Shown piece by piece: positions 9,234 through 18,176 of a stretch of DNA of 64,000 nt. This stretch comes from JAXLXE01 sp046328115. Lineage in GTDB: Bacteria > Chloroflexota > UBA6077 > JACCZL01. A model generated the notes under the pieces. It was given only the letters and a program-made list of their open reading frames with translations, was not told the DNA's origin and did not search any database. Each line of letters starts with the position of its first letter. The first letter of the stretch is position 1. The translations under genes were made by a program, and so were the position numbers. The DNA is taken from contig JAXLXE010000001.1 in NCBI GenBank assembly GCA_046328115.1, forward strand, positions 3,100,001 through 3,164,000, written 5' to 3'.

Positions 9234-9262
9234 CTTACCAGTTCCTTACCAAGCTCTTATTT
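9234..9262. promoter_or_regulatory. 11-bp-phased direct repeats, candidate OmpR/PhoB-type operator
   Basis: CTTACCA occurs at 9234-9240 and again at 9245-9251, and a degenerate third copy CTTATTT is at 9256-9262. The units are 7 bp separated by 4 bp, so they recur once per helical turn. Seven-bp repeats with 4-5-bp gaps are the known layout of binding sites for OmpR/PhoB-family response regulators (Pho boxes; the CpxR site is similar). The site lies 129 bp upstream of htrA, reading TGGTAAG repeats toward it, and about 80 bp upstream of the divergent amidohydrolase. Confidence 0.5.
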
Positions 9263-9339
9263 CCACTGAGTACGCGGCGGGAGCCTCGGCCGCCTGCCCG
9301 TCCGGAAATGAGGTAGAAACACCGGGTTGGGAGGGCAAG

Positions 9340-10167
9340 ATGCCAACCGTCGATTCCCAGGTGCATATCTGGACAGGGGGCGCGCCCACGAACCCCACCC
9401 ACCGCCAGGTTCACAGCTTCACGGCCGATGAGCTGCTCCGCGAAATGGACGCGGCCGGTGTTGACGCCGCCCTGATCCACCCGCCGGGCTGGGACCCCAA
9501 TGCCAACGAGCTCGCTACCGCTGCCGCGCTCGCGCACCCCACGCGGCTCGCGATCATGGGCAACTTCGACCTGACCAATCCCGACAATCGCCCCCTGGTG
9601 CAGGACTGGCTTTCCCGACCAGGCCAGCTCGGCCTGCGCTTCACCTTTCTCCAGCCCCACCAGCGGTCGTGGCCCACGGACGGAACCATCGACTGGCTCT
9701 GGCCAGCGGCTCAGCGTGCCGGCGTGCCCGTCGCCATCCACGCCAGCACCTTCCTCCCCACCGTCGGGCAGATTGCGCAGCGGCACCCAGGCCTCAAGCT
9801 CATCGTAGATCACCTCGGCGGCATCGGCGGCACCGGCTTCGCCAACGATCCCGCCGCCCTCACCAGGCTGCCGGAGCTTCTCGCCCTGGCGAAGCACCAG
9901 AACGTCGCTGTCAAAGCCACCGGCGCGCCCTTCTACTCCCGGGAGTCATACCCCTTCCGAGACATCCACCCCTACCTCAAGGCCATATTTGAGGCCTTCG
10001 GCCCTCGGCGCTTCTTCTGGGGGACAGACATCACCCGCATTCGTTGCTCCTGGCGCGAGTGCGTGACGCTGTACACCGAGGAGCTACCCTGGCTCGGCGA
10101 GGCGGACAAGCGGCTGGTGATGGGCCAGGCCGTCTGCGACTGGCTGGGGTGGAAGCTGGCCAGCTAG
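9340..10167 (+). CDS. Amidohydrolase-family TIM-barrel hydrolase
   Basis: About 275 residues of the amidohydrolase_2 type (COG3618-like: lactonases, decarboxylases and related hydrolases). The N-terminal strand DSQVHIW gives a QxH in place of the usual HxH, the central LKLIVDHLGG carries a conserved His, and FFWGTDITRIRC near the C-terminus has the conserved metal-site Asp. The ATG at 9340 is preferred over the upstream in-frame start at 9190, which would add 50 residues without similarity to the fold; GGGAGGGCAAG precedes it. Substrate unknown. Its stop codon overlaps the stop of the convergent gene by four bases (CTAG). Confidence 0.8.
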   Translation: MPTVDSQVHIWTGGAPTNPTHRQVHSFTADELLREMDAAGVDAALIHPPGWDPNANELATAAALAHPTRLAIMGNFDLTNPDNRPLVQDWLSRPGQLGLRFTFLQPHQRSWPTDGTIDWLWPAAQRAGVPVAIHASTFLPTVGQIAQRHPGLKLIVDHLGGIGGTGFANDPAALTRLPELLALAKHQNVAVKATGAPFYSRESYPFRDIHPYLKAIFEAFGPRRFFWGTDITRIRCSWRECVTLYTEELPWLGEADKRLVMGQAVCDWLGWKLAS

Positions 10168-11654
10168 GCGGCCGCCGACGCCCGCGGGAGGCGCGCCGTC
10201 ACCCACCCCACCGCCCACCCGACGGCCGAGATCGCGACCAGGTTGATCAACGGGTCAGGTGGCAGCCGGTACCGCGGCACGGCGCCCACGGTTCCCGCGC
10301 TAATACCGATCAGCGCGACCGCCGATATCGCCAGCACCAGACCCACGCGATAGCTCGGCACCACCGCCGCGAGCGCCGTCCCCGCCAGGAACAGCACCGC
10401 CAGCAGAAGCCAGTAGTGCGAGGGGTGGTACAGCCCGTCCAAGAACGCCACGTTGTCGAACGCCGCCTCCTGGCGAGGGCTGGCCGGGCCAAGGTACCGC
10501 GCCATGGGGCCGCGCCAGCCGCGGCTCTGCCACAGGTCCCAATGGTACCGCAGGCTCTCGTCCACCTCAGATGTCGAGCCGCGGAAGATCTTGACTACGT
10601 CAATCAGGGTGTCCTGGGCGTAGGTCAACGGCCGGGACATGATCGCTCGCAGGGCAATGTCGCGCATGGCCGCGTCCGCCTGCGCTTGCGACAGCTTGGT
10701 CTCCTCCATGATCCGGTTGTGGATCCCCAGTCCGGTCACGTCTAGCTGGGGCTTAGCCAGCTTATCATCCATCGCCTTCTGGATGATCCTCCGCGCGGTG
10801 GCGCGCCTGGGATCAGCATCCACCGCCACCACCAGCGGATCCTCGAACGAATAGTTGGGTCGGTGGATGATCGCCGCGAACGTCACCAGATTCTGCCCGG
10901 CCGCGCCCGCGGTCGTGAACGCGCCATGCACCGCCAGATTCCGCAGCATCCAGGGCACCGTCACCACCGCGCATGCCGCGTACAGCACCACGCTGGCAAC
11001 AGCGACCCGGCGCCAGGACCGCTGGATCAAAAGCAGGGCTGGCGGCACTACGAACAATAGGATCTGGCCCGCCGAGCGGGTCAGAATGGAGAGCCCAATG
11101 GCCAGGCCGGCCGCCGCCCACCAGCGGACACCACCGCGCTTCAATGCCACCACCACCAGCAGCGTGGCCAGGATGAACGTGAAGGTGAAGAGCGCCTCGC
11201 TCATCAAGAAGTGCTCCCACCGCATCATCGGACCACAGATCGCGCCAATCAGCGCCGACGCCACGGCAACCCCGCGGCCGTACACGAGCACCCCGATCGC
11301 GTACGTCATCAGCACCACCATCGCGCCCATCAGGTGCTGCACCCCGATGATTGGCACGAAGCTCGTCGTGCCCAGCACGCTCTGGATCGCGATCACCATC
11401 GCCGAATACGCCGGCGGGCGCTTCAGTGACAGCGTGAACCCGTTACCGCTCAGGTAGTCGTGAACCGGCTGGTAGTACTGCAGCGAGTCACCGCCGATAA
11501 ACACCGGCGCCCAGTACAGATACAGCATGCGGGGCAGCAGCGCGGCCGCGAACACCAGCACCGGCAGCGCAACGGCCCAGGCGTCCACCGTGACCCGGCG
11601 GCGTTCCAGCGAGCCGACGGTCACCCCGGCCGCCGTGGAGCCTGATGCTGCCAA
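10164..11654 (-). CDS. Glycosyltransferase family 39-like polytopic membrane protein
   Basis: About 496 residues with many hydrophobic segments. After the first membrane helix comes a loop APVFIGGDSLQYYQPVHDYL, matching the first extracytoplasmic loop of PMT/ArnT-type (GT39/GT83, C-superfamily) transferases, where an acidic residue contacts the lipid-linked sugar donor. A soluble stretch of about 140 residues (RNLAVHGAF onward) lies between the helix bundles. It probably transfers a sugar from a polyprenyl phosphate to a protein or glycan on the outer face. I chose a TTG at 11654 because AAGGTGGAG precedes it; a longer frame begins at 11717 and a GTG lies at 11624. Confidence 0.72.
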   Translation of the reverse strand: MAASGSTAAGVTVGSLERRRVTVDAWAVALPVLVFAAALLPRMLYLYWAPVFIGGDSLQYYQPVHDYLSGNGFTLSLKRPPAYSAMVIAIQSVLGTTSFVPIIGVQHLMGAMVVLMTYAIGVLVYGRGVAVASALIGAICGPMMRWEHFLMSEALFTFTFILATLLVVVALKRGGVRWWAAAGLAIGLSILTRSAGQILLFVVPPALLLIQRSWRRVAVASVVLYAACAVVTVPWMLRNLAVHGAFTTAGAAGQNLVTFAAIIHRPNYSFEDPLVVAVDADPRRATARRIIQKAMDDKLAKPQLDVTGLGIHNRIMEETKLSQAQADAAMRDIALRAIMSRPLTYAQDTLIDVVKIFRGSTSEVDESLRYHWDLWQSRGWRGPMARYLGPASPRQEAAFDNVAFLDGLYHPSHYWLLLAVLFLAGTALAAVVPSYRVGLVLAISAVALIGISAGTVGAVPRYRLPPDPLINLVAISAVGWAVGWVTARLPRASAAA

Positions 11655-11825
11655 CGTACTCCACCTTGAACCGGCCCGTCCAAGCAGGCCCTGATCGGAG
11701 GATAACCGGGCCGGCAAGCCGCGATCAACGCTGAATCCGGTCGCGCGGTCCCGTATCCTCTACTGTCGCGCGGCGTGGGCCGACGAGATCAAGCTGGGCT
11801 CCAGCTTTCCATGAGGGACGGGTGC

Positions 11826-13109
11826 ATGCCACACGTGGCAGTAATCGGAGCAGGCGTGCTGGGGCTGGCCGGCGCCAGGGCGCTGGCGAGCGGCGGCGCC
11901 AGGGTGACGGTCTTCGAGGCCCAGCCCGAGGCCGGCGGCCTCGTCTCCGGCTTCAAGGTGGGCCCCTCCTGGTTCGACAAGTTCTATCACCACCTGTTCC
12001 AGAGCGATACCCGAATGATCGCCCTCGTGGACGAGCTCGGACTCGGCGGCCGCATGGTTTGGGGCAAGCCCCCCACCGCTCTGCTGCGGGACGGCAAAGT
12101 ACTTCGACTGGATGGCCCCGTCGAAGTCCTGTGCTTCTCACCGCTCTCACTGCCCGGGCGGATCCGCCTGGGTCTCGGCGCGGCCATCCTCAAGGCTCTG
12201 CCCAGCCCCGCGCTGCTCGAGGGAAAGCGCGCCGCGGCGTGGCTGCGAACCTGGACCGGCACCGAGGTGTACGAGAAAGTCTGGCGGCCGCAGCTCGAGG
12301 GCAAGTTCGGCGGGGCCGCGGAAGAGATCGCCATGCCCTGGTTCTGGGCCCGCGTGCACGACCGCACGCCGCGTCTGGGATACCTCCGTGGCGGTTTCCA
12401 GCTCTTCTACGAGGCCCTGTTGGATGATCTCCGCCGCCGCGGCGCCACCGTGAGCCTGAGCTGCCCCGTCCAGGCCATGGAGCAACAAGGCGACCGCGTG
12501 CGAGTTGACACGGCCCTCGGCTCGGAGGCGTTCGACGCCGTGCTCTGCTCGCTCCCCACCCGGGTCTTCATGCGGGTCACTCGCGGGCTGCCGGCGGACT
12601 ACCTGGACCGCTTTGGGCAGACCGGCGACCATTACTCCGCCCACTGCGCGGTCCTGGAGCTAGACCGCCAGCTTCAATCTGCCTACTGGGTCAGCATCGC
12701 CGATCCTGGCTATCCGTTCCTCGCGCTCGTGGAGCACACAAACTGGCTGCCCACGGCAGACTATGGTGGCAGCCACATGGTCTACCTGGGGAACTACCTC
12801 CCGCCCGACCACGAGCTCCTCACGCTCAGCCAGGCCGAGATCCTGGATCGCTACCTGCCCGCCCTGTCGCGCATCAACCCGCGCTTCGACCGCTCGTGGG
12901 TGAAGGCGGTGCACATGTTCGCCGCCCCCTTCGCCCAGCCCATCGTCCGCGTGGGCTACCAGCAGACGCTGGCGCCCCACATCACGCCCATCCGCAACCT
13001 CTGGCTGGCAAACATGGGCCACGTCTACCCGCACGACCGCGGGCAGAACTACAGCGCCATCCTGGGCGAGACCATCGCCCAGCGCATCCTGGCCCACGCG
13101 CTCGAGTAG
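11826..13109 (+). CDS. FAD-dependent amine-oxidase-like oxidoreductase (protoporphyrinogen oxidase/UGM-like)
   Basis: About 427 residues. The N-terminal dinucleotide motif VIGAGVLGLAGARAL, followed by VTVFEAQPEAGGLVSGF, is typical of the NAD(P)-binding_8/amino-oxidase family. The internal WFDKFYHHLFQSD segment is a hallmark of the protoporphyrinogen-oxidase-like branch found in many polysaccharide loci, and the C-terminal LWLANMGHVYPHDRGQNYS closes the FAD site. The reaction is unknown; sugar-nucleotide or prenyl-lipid oxidation is plausible. The ATG at 11826 follows GAGGGACGGG; in-frame starts at 11775 and 11811 are alternatives. Confidence 0.75.
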   Translation: MPHVAVIGAGVLGLAGARALASGGARVTVFEAQPEAGGLVSGFKVGPSWFDKFYHHLFQSDTRMIALVDELGLGGRMVWGKPPTALLRDGKVLRLDGPVEVLCFSPLSLPGRIRLGLGAAILKALPSPALLEGKRAAAWLRTWTGTEVYEKVWRPQLEGKFGGAAEEIAMPWFWARVHDRTPRLGYLRGGFQLFYEALLDDLRRRGATVSLSCPVQAMEQQGDRVRVDTALGSEAFDAVLCSLPTRVFMRVTRGLPADYLDRFGQTGDHYSAHCAVLELDRQLQSAYWVSIADPGYPFLALVEHTNWLPTADYGGSHMVYLGNYLPPDHELLTLSQAEILDRYLPALSRINPRFDRSWVKAVHMFAAPFAQPIVRVGYQQTLAPHITPIRNLWLANMGHVYPHDRGQNYSAILGETIAQRILAHALE

Positions 13110-13116
13110 TCGCCCT

Positions 13117-14169
13117 CTAGAGCGCCAGTCCCCCCACCGGCACCACCCGCGAACCAGCGGCGGACTCGTACGCCGCCAGCGTGGCCGCCAGGGTCTTCAA
13201 ATTGTCGTGGCCGTCCGAGACGAAAGGTCGGCCGTGGCGGATCGCGCCGGCAAAGTCAGCGATGCAGCCGGCGAACGCCTGGCTGGGCCCACGCCGATCA
13301 GTTCCGTAGCGCTCCAGCACCGTGACACCGTCGTTCGTCACGTGCCTGAGCTCAGCCGTCTGGGCATCCAGATGGAGCGAGCCATCGCGCCCCTCCACCA
13401 GCGTATCGCCCCCGCCCACGCCCAGCGCGGACGGCCCACGCTCAGATGGGCTAGCCCAGGAAGAATCGATCAGCGTGGTCGCGCCAGACGTGTGACCCAG
13501 CACCACCAGCGCCTGGTCCTCACCCGCGATGATCGGGTTCACCCGCACCATCCGCGAGTACACCGTGTCCACATCCCCCAGCACCGACCGCGCCGCGTCT
13601 ATCCAGTGGATCACCATCTCGTAGACCAGCAGCTTCGGCATCTCAGCAAAGTACGGCTGCTCCGGATTCACCGGGTGGGACCGGTTCATCGGCCGGCGTA
13701 GCCCCAGGATCCTCATTGCGTGGACCGGTCCAATGAGCCCCTGGTCCAGGTAGCGCTTGATGTCCAGGTAGCCTGGAATGTGGCGGAACATCTCCAACAC
13801 CATGAAGCGCACGCCATTGGACTCGGCAATCCGCACGATCTCCTGCGCCTCGTCCATCGTCGGCGCCAGCGGCTTCTGGCACAGCACGTGCTTGCCTTGC
13901 CCGGAGATCAACGCCGTGAGCGCCCGGTGCGATTCCGGCCGGGTCGCCACGTCCACGCAGTCCAGCGGCTCATCGCGCAGCATCGCCGCCACGTCCGTGT
14001 ACACGCGGGGAACGCCAAACTGCCGCGCCCGTTGCTCGGCCTTCTCGCGATCCAGGTCACACACGGCCACCAGCTCTGCGTCAGGGCAAGCCTGCCACGC
14101 CGGAATGTGCTGCTGGGAGATGTGGCCGCAACCAATGATCGCCGCGCGGAGCGGCGCACGTTCAGACAT
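13117..14169 (-). CDS. Gfo/Idh/MocA-family oxidoreductase
   Basis: A 350-residue NAD(P)-dependent dehydrogenase acting on sugars, inositols or related polyols. The Rossmann motif IIGCGHISQQHIP is at residues 10-22, followed by VAVCDLD, the VATRPESH loop and the CQKPLA motif (the family's catalytic EKP lysine motif, with Q in place of E). A C-terminal mixed alpha/beta domain binds substrate. It lies 47 bp downstream of the aldo/keto reductase gene on the same strand, so the two may be co-transcribed and act on the same carbohydrate-like substrate. This pairing is inference. Confidence 0.88.
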   Translation of the reverse strand: MSERAPLRAAIIGCGHISQQHIPAWQACPDAELVAVCDLDREKAEQRARQFGVPRVYTDVAAMLRDEPLDCVDVATRPESHRALTALISGQGKHVLCQKPLAPTMDEAQEIVRIAESNGVRFMVLEMFRHIPGYLDIKRYLDQGLIGPVHAMRILGLRRPMNRSHPVNPEQPYFAEMPKLLVYEMVIHWIDAARSVLGDVDTVYSRMVRVNPIIAGEDQALVVLGHTSGATTLIDSSWASPSERGPSALGVGGGDTLVEGRDGSLHLDAQTAELRHVTNDGVTVLERYGTDRRGPSQAFAGCIADFAGAIRHGRPFVSDGHDNLKTLAATLAAYESAAGSRVVPVGGLAL

Positions 14170-14216
14170 TGATGACCCTCACAGATTCAGCCGCCCTCAC
14201 CCCAGGGCCAGCATCG

Positions 14217-15083
14217 TCAGGCCCACGCCCCTACGAACGGCGAGTGATACTGCCCGGCGGTCGCCAGCAATGCATCCTGCGCCGGCTGGTCCATTCGCGT
14301 GAACTTCTCAGCCGCCGCCAGCACCTTTGGCAGCACGGTCACATCGCCCGTGCTGCACAGCGTCGTCACCGGCTGCGAGAGGACAAACGCCACCGCGCGA
14401 TCGATGATCGCTTCATCCGTGAAGGGCTCGTACCAGGTGGAGTGGGTCTTCTCGCGATCGCCCCACGGGTCTTTCGCCGCCACCTTAAGAATGTGCACGC
14501 CCACGTCCCGTTGCTGGCACGTCTGGAGCAGCGCTTGCGCGTCCGCCCGGTACTCCGGAATGGACCACAGCACAAAGTTGAGTGGGAACATCACCGTATC
14601 GAAGTCAAAGCGCCGTAGCGCTTCCAGGTGCGTGCTCGGCGCGTCGTGGGTATGGCCGGTAATCCCCAGCCACTTCACCAGCCCCTCCTCACGGGCCTCG
14701 ATGAGCGCCTCCAGCGCCCCGCCTGACGCCGTGCACTCATCCAGCGTGTTCATCTTGCCCACCGAGTGGAGCTGGTACAGATCCAGCCGATCCACCCCCA
14801 TGCGCTCCAGCGAGCGGTGCAGCTCGGCCTTGGCGCCATCCCTGGTCCGCTGCGTCGTCTTGCAGCCCAGGAACATCTGGCTCCGGATCCTGGGCATCCG
14901 CGGTTTGAGCCGTAGCTCCGCGTCGCCGTAGCCCGGCGCCACATCGATGTGGTTCACCCCGTGGTCCAGCGCGGTCTGCACCGCCACATCGGCGGTGGCC
15001 TGGTCAACCCGCCCAATCGCCGCACATCCCAGCGCCACTACGGTGCTCATGTGCCCGGTCCTACCCAGTCTGCGCTTCTCCAC
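14217..15083 (-). CDS. Aldo/keto reductase
   Basis: A 288-residue member of the aldo/keto reductase superfamily. It begins EKRRLGRTG and has VNHIDVAPGYGDAE, with the Asp and Tyr of the catalytic tetrad; RLDLYQLHSVG contains the LDLYQLH strand and its active-site His. The usual Lys corresponds to the LGCKTTQR region. The GTG start at 15083 is well supported by GGAGGTGA six bases upstream. It probably reduces an aldehyde or ketone with NADPH; substrate unknown. It is the first gene of the leftward pair with the Gfo/Idh dehydrogenase. Confidence 0.87.
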   Translation of the reverse strand: MEKRRLGRTGHMSTVVALGCAAIGRVDQATADVAVQTALDHGVNHIDVAPGYGDAELRLKPRMPRIRSQMFLGCKTTQRTRDGAKAELHRSLERMGVDRLDLYQLHSVGKMNTLDECTASGGALEALIEAREEGLVKWLGITGHTHDAPSTHLEALRRFDFDTVMFPLNFVLWSIPEYRADAQALLQTCQQRDVGVHILKVAAKDPWGDREKTHSTWYEPFTDEAIIDRAVAFVLSQPVTTLCSTGDVTVLPKVLAAAEKFTRMDQPAQDALLATAGQYHSPFVGAWA

Positions 15084-15667
15084 GGCTCACCTCCGGCACG
15101 CTACACGGCGCCCAGGAGTGTACTACGCCGCCGGCACCCGGCCGGGCGGCCCGCGCCAGGATCCGCGCGCCCCACGGTGATATCGCATTAGTGCGCCGAA
15201 TATCAGATGTGTCTCGCGGTGTAGCGCGCCTACGGTGGCTGGCTCGGGACGTGCGAAAATTCGTCGCAATGACATGTCCCTTCTTTCGCCCCACAGCGTT
15301 TAAGTCTGGTAGACTGACTGCGTCGGGGGAATGTAGCGGGCACTCATCCACTACTCGGCCACCATCGGCCGCCATCTGGTAGGGGTCGCGTTCAGCGACT
15401 TGTCGCGCGTGGAACCACGAACAATCGTCGAGCATCGATGAGACCGCCTCAGACGATTCGCCGTTCTGTCGGGGAAGAGCTGAACGGTGCAACGGCACCA
15501 CGAGCTTGCTCGCCACGAGCCGCGATCCCTATACGGCCGATTTCGAATCCGTGCGATTTGCCACCACAGTGAACCACCTGGCAGGCAGTCGAGTAGTAAC
15601 CAGCACGCAGACTGTACTCAGGCATGGCCGCCGCGGCGGGCGCGGCGACGATCGGAGGTAGACAATC
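15084..15667. other. 584-bp intergenic region upstream of the polysaccharide locus
   Basis: This is the longest gene-free stretch in the window. It separates the leftward aldo/keto reductase gene from the rightward polysaccharide genes. It is more AT-rich than its surroundings, especially 15180-15320, and short open frames in it lack good starts and protein-like composition. I could not fit a known riboswitch or a convincing sigma-70 promoter. It most likely carries the regulatory region and leader of the long downstream operon. Confidence 0.5.
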
Positions 15668-17425
15668 GTGGTGAGAACCGTCACGGACTCATCCACACAA
15701 GCGGGCGCCGCCAGCGCCCCCGGCTGGGGGGCCGGCCTCCGATTGTGGCTATGGCTCGTCCCAGTTGGCGCGTTGCTGCTCGGTGCACTGAGCTACGTGG
15801 TCAGCACCCTCATTCCGCCCACCTACGCCGCCACCGCCACCGTTCTGGTCCAGCAGCAGGCCACGTCTGTCAGCGGGCCCCAGTACCAGGACGTGCTCGC
15901 CAGCGAGCGCCTCGCGCGAACCTACGCTCAGATGGTGCTCACCCAGCCCGTGCTGGAGCCCGTCGCCAAACGCGGCCAGACCACCGTGGAAGAGCTGCGC
16001 AAGCGCGTCTCCACCCGCGTCCCGCTGGAGACGCAGCTCATCCAGATCACCGCCGAAGATCGCACCGCGGCGGACGCCCAGGCCATCGCCAGCCAGGTCG
16101 CGGCCAGCTTTATGGAGCAGGCCCGCGGCGCCTCCGTCAGCACCCTGGTGGCGTCCAAGGAGAATCTCAAGCGCCAGCTCGAGCGCCTCAATGCAGAGCT
16201 GGACGAGCTCGCCATCGACGTCGACCGGCTCCGCAGCGCCGTGCTCGCCGGCCGCGCAACCCCTCAGGACACCGCGCTGCTCCAGCAGCTTCAGGCCCAG
16301 CTCGGCCAGGCCCAGGCGAATCACACCGCCCTGCTCCGCACGCTCAATGACGTTGAGCTCGCGGAGACCAAGGCCGCTGAGGGTCTGCGGCTCGTAGATC
16401 CAGCCACCGAGCCCACCCGGCCGGTCCGTCCAAACTCCATGCTGGTCACCCTGGCCGGCGCGCTGGTAGGCGCCTGCGCCGCCGCGGGCCTGGCCTGGCT
16501 TATCAGCGGCACGGCGTCACGCCTTGCCGAATCCTCAGACGCCCCCGCCCCGGCGGCGCCAGCGCCGCAGACGGCCGCGATTCAGCCGGTTCCCGCGCAG
16601 GCGGCAGCCGAGCTCAGTCCCTCCACACCCGCACCTGTCGCTGAGCCAGAGCCCCCGGAGCCCGTCCTGGAGACCCGCACCATCCACTCCGCCGAGCCGG
16701 CCAACGCCCTGGCCGAGCCCACCACCTGGTCTCTCGTCAACAAGCTCCGCCAGTTCCCGGCCCAGAGTGTCGTGGTCACCAGCGCCGGCAGCCGTGACAG
16801 CACCGCCAGCGTGGCCGTCCAGTTCGGGCTCTCCATTGCCGAGACGGGCAAGCGCGTGCTCATCGTAGACGCCAACCTCCAGGAGCCTTCCATCCATGAG
16901 CTCTTCGGCGTCCCCAACGCACGCGGGCTCTCGGATCTGCTCAACGGCCGCTGCCAGACCGTAGAGGAAGTCCTCGCGGCCACCGCCGTGCCCAACGTCA
17001 GCATCGTCAGCGGCGGCGCGCCAGACCTTCATGCCGCGGACCTGCTCACGTCTGACTGGATGCGGGTGCTCCTCAAGAGCCTCCACCCATACGCCGACGT
17101 TGTGGTCCTGGACTCGCCCCCCATCACCCGCCAGCGCGACGGCCTGGAGCTGGCCTCCCTCACGGACGCCGCCGTCCTGGTGGTCGATCGCGGCGCCGCA
17201 AACGGCGTGCTCGCGCTCCGCGGTCAGGAGGCGCTGGAGGAAGCCGGAGCCATCCTGCTGGGCGTGCTGGAGGAGGACCCTAGCTCCCCCACACCGGGGA
17301 TAGAGGCATACGCTGCCCAACCCAGCCGGAGCGCCGCCGAGAATCTGCTATCCGCCTCTGAGACGCCCACGCTGACGTCCGAGACCCTGACCGCGGACGC
17401 CAATCGGTCGGAGGTGCGCTGTTGA
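15668..17425 (+). CDS. Wzz-type chain-length determinant fused to BY-kinase-like domain with degenerate Walker A
   Basis: A 585-residue inner-membrane protein. TM1 is at about 22-45, a periplasmic Wzz domain with a predicted coiled coil around 155-190 follows, TM2 is at about 256-280, and a Pro/Ala-rich linker leads to a cytoplasmic P-loop domain from about 360. In that domain Walker A' (VLIVDANLQEP) and Walker B (VVVLDSPP) are intact. At the Walker A position the sequence is SAGSRDSTASVA, lacking the GKS/T lysine, and there is no C-terminal tyrosine cluster. It probably controls polymer length as a scaffold, with weak or no kinase activity. GTG start preceded by GGAGGTAG. First gene of the polysaccharide operon. 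Confidence 0.85.
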   Translation: MVRTVTDSSTQAGAASAPGWGAGLRLWLWLVPVGALLLGALSYVVSTLIPPTYAATATVLVQQQATSVSGPQYQDVLASERLARTYAQMVLTQPVLEPVAKRGQTTVEELRKRVSTRVPLETQLIQITAEDRTAADAQAIASQVAASFMEQARGASVSTLVASKENLKRQLERLNAELDELAIDVDRLRSAVLAGRATPQDTALLQQLQAQLGQAQANHTALLRTLNDVELAETKAAEGLRLVDPATEPTRPVRPNSMLVTLAGALVGACAAAGLAWLISGTASRLAESSDAPAPAAPAPQTAAIQPVPAQAAAELSPSTPAPVAEPEPPEPVLETRTIHSAEPANALAEPTTWSLVNKLRQFPAQSVVVTSAGSRDSTASVAVQFGLSIAETGKRVLIVDANLQEPSIHELFGVPNARGLSDLLNGRCQTVEEVLAATAVPNVSIVSGGAPDLHAADLLTSDWMRVLLKSLHPYADVVVLDSPPITRQRDGLELASLTDAAVLVVDRGAANGVLALRGQEALEEAGAILLGVLEEDPSSPTPGIEAYAAQPSRSAAENLLSASETPTLTSETLTADANRSEVRC

Positions 17426-18099
17426 GCACCATCATCATCGCACCATCCGGTCAGCAGCCCGGGCACCTGCCACAGCCCGTCGCGATCGCACCCGCGTACG
17501 GCGCCGCGAAGCGCACGTTCGACCTGCTCGTTGCCTCCGTGCTGGTGGTACTGCTCTCCCCGCTCCTGGCAGCGCTCGCATGCATCGTCAAGGCAAGCTC
17601 GCCAGGTCCAGTCCTGTTCCGTCAGACGCGCGTGGGCCGGGGCGGTCAGGCCTTCGAGATGCTCAAGTTCCGCTCCATGCGCGCAGACGCTGACCAGTCC
17701 GTTCACGCCGCGCACGTGCGGGGGCGCATTCAGGAAGGTAAGCCTCTGGAGAAGCTCCACAACGATACCCGCATCACCGCGGTCGGCCGAGTCCTGCGCG
17801 CCACCAGCCTGGACGAGCTACCGCAGCTCATCAACGTCCTGCGCGGCGAGATGAGCCTGGTGGGGCCACGCCCAGCGCTGCCGTATGAAGTGGAGCTGTA
17901 CACCCCAGCCATGAGACAGCGCCTCCTGGTCACGCCCGGCATCACCGGGTTGGCGCAGGTCCAGTCCCGCGGCACCGGCACGCTTGCCGAGTACGTCGCG
18001 TTTGATCTGGTGTACGTCGCGAACCCAACACTCTGGCAAGACCTGAAAATCCTCGCCAGCACCCTTCCCGCGGTGCTGCGCCGGAATGGAGCCGCCTGA
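17422..18099 (+). CDS. Initiating sugar-1-phosphate transferase (monotopic phosphoglycosyl transferase)
   Basis: A 225-residue enzyme that moves a sugar-1-phosphate from a UDP-sugar to undecaprenyl phosphate, starting each repeat unit. It has a single N-terminal hydrophobic hairpin (KRTFDLLVASVLVVLLSP), then FRQTRVGRGG, MLKFRSM, the catalytic Asp-Glu dyad in TSLDELPQL, and MSLVGPRPALP. This is the short PglC-like form without the extra N-terminal helices of WbaP/WcaJ. It starts with TTG at 17422, which overlaps the stop of the Wzz gene (TTGA), with GGAGGTG upstream, so translation is coupled. Confidence 0.93.
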   Translation: MSTIIIAPSGQQPGHLPQPVAIAPAYGAAKRTFDLLVASVLVVLLSPLLAALACIVKASSPGPVLFRQTRVGRGGQAFEMLKFRSMRADADQSVHAAHVRGRIQEGKPLEKLHNDTRITAVGRVLRATSLDELPQLINVLRGEMSLVGPRPALPYEVELYTPAMRQRLLVTPGITGLAQVQSRGTGTLAEYVAFDLVYVANPTLWQDLKILASTLPAVLRRNGAA

Positions 18100-18176
18100 T
18101 GGACCGTGAGCCGCGCACGCACCAGCCAGTTCGCACAGCCCAACACGGCGGGATCAACAACACACGGGGGCAGACA

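Noticed and set aside
15061..15516. 151-residue minus-strand open frame in the long intergenic region
   Set aside because: It overlaps the start of the aldo/keto reductase, has low-complexity Arg/Ala/Ser composition and no ribosome binding site.
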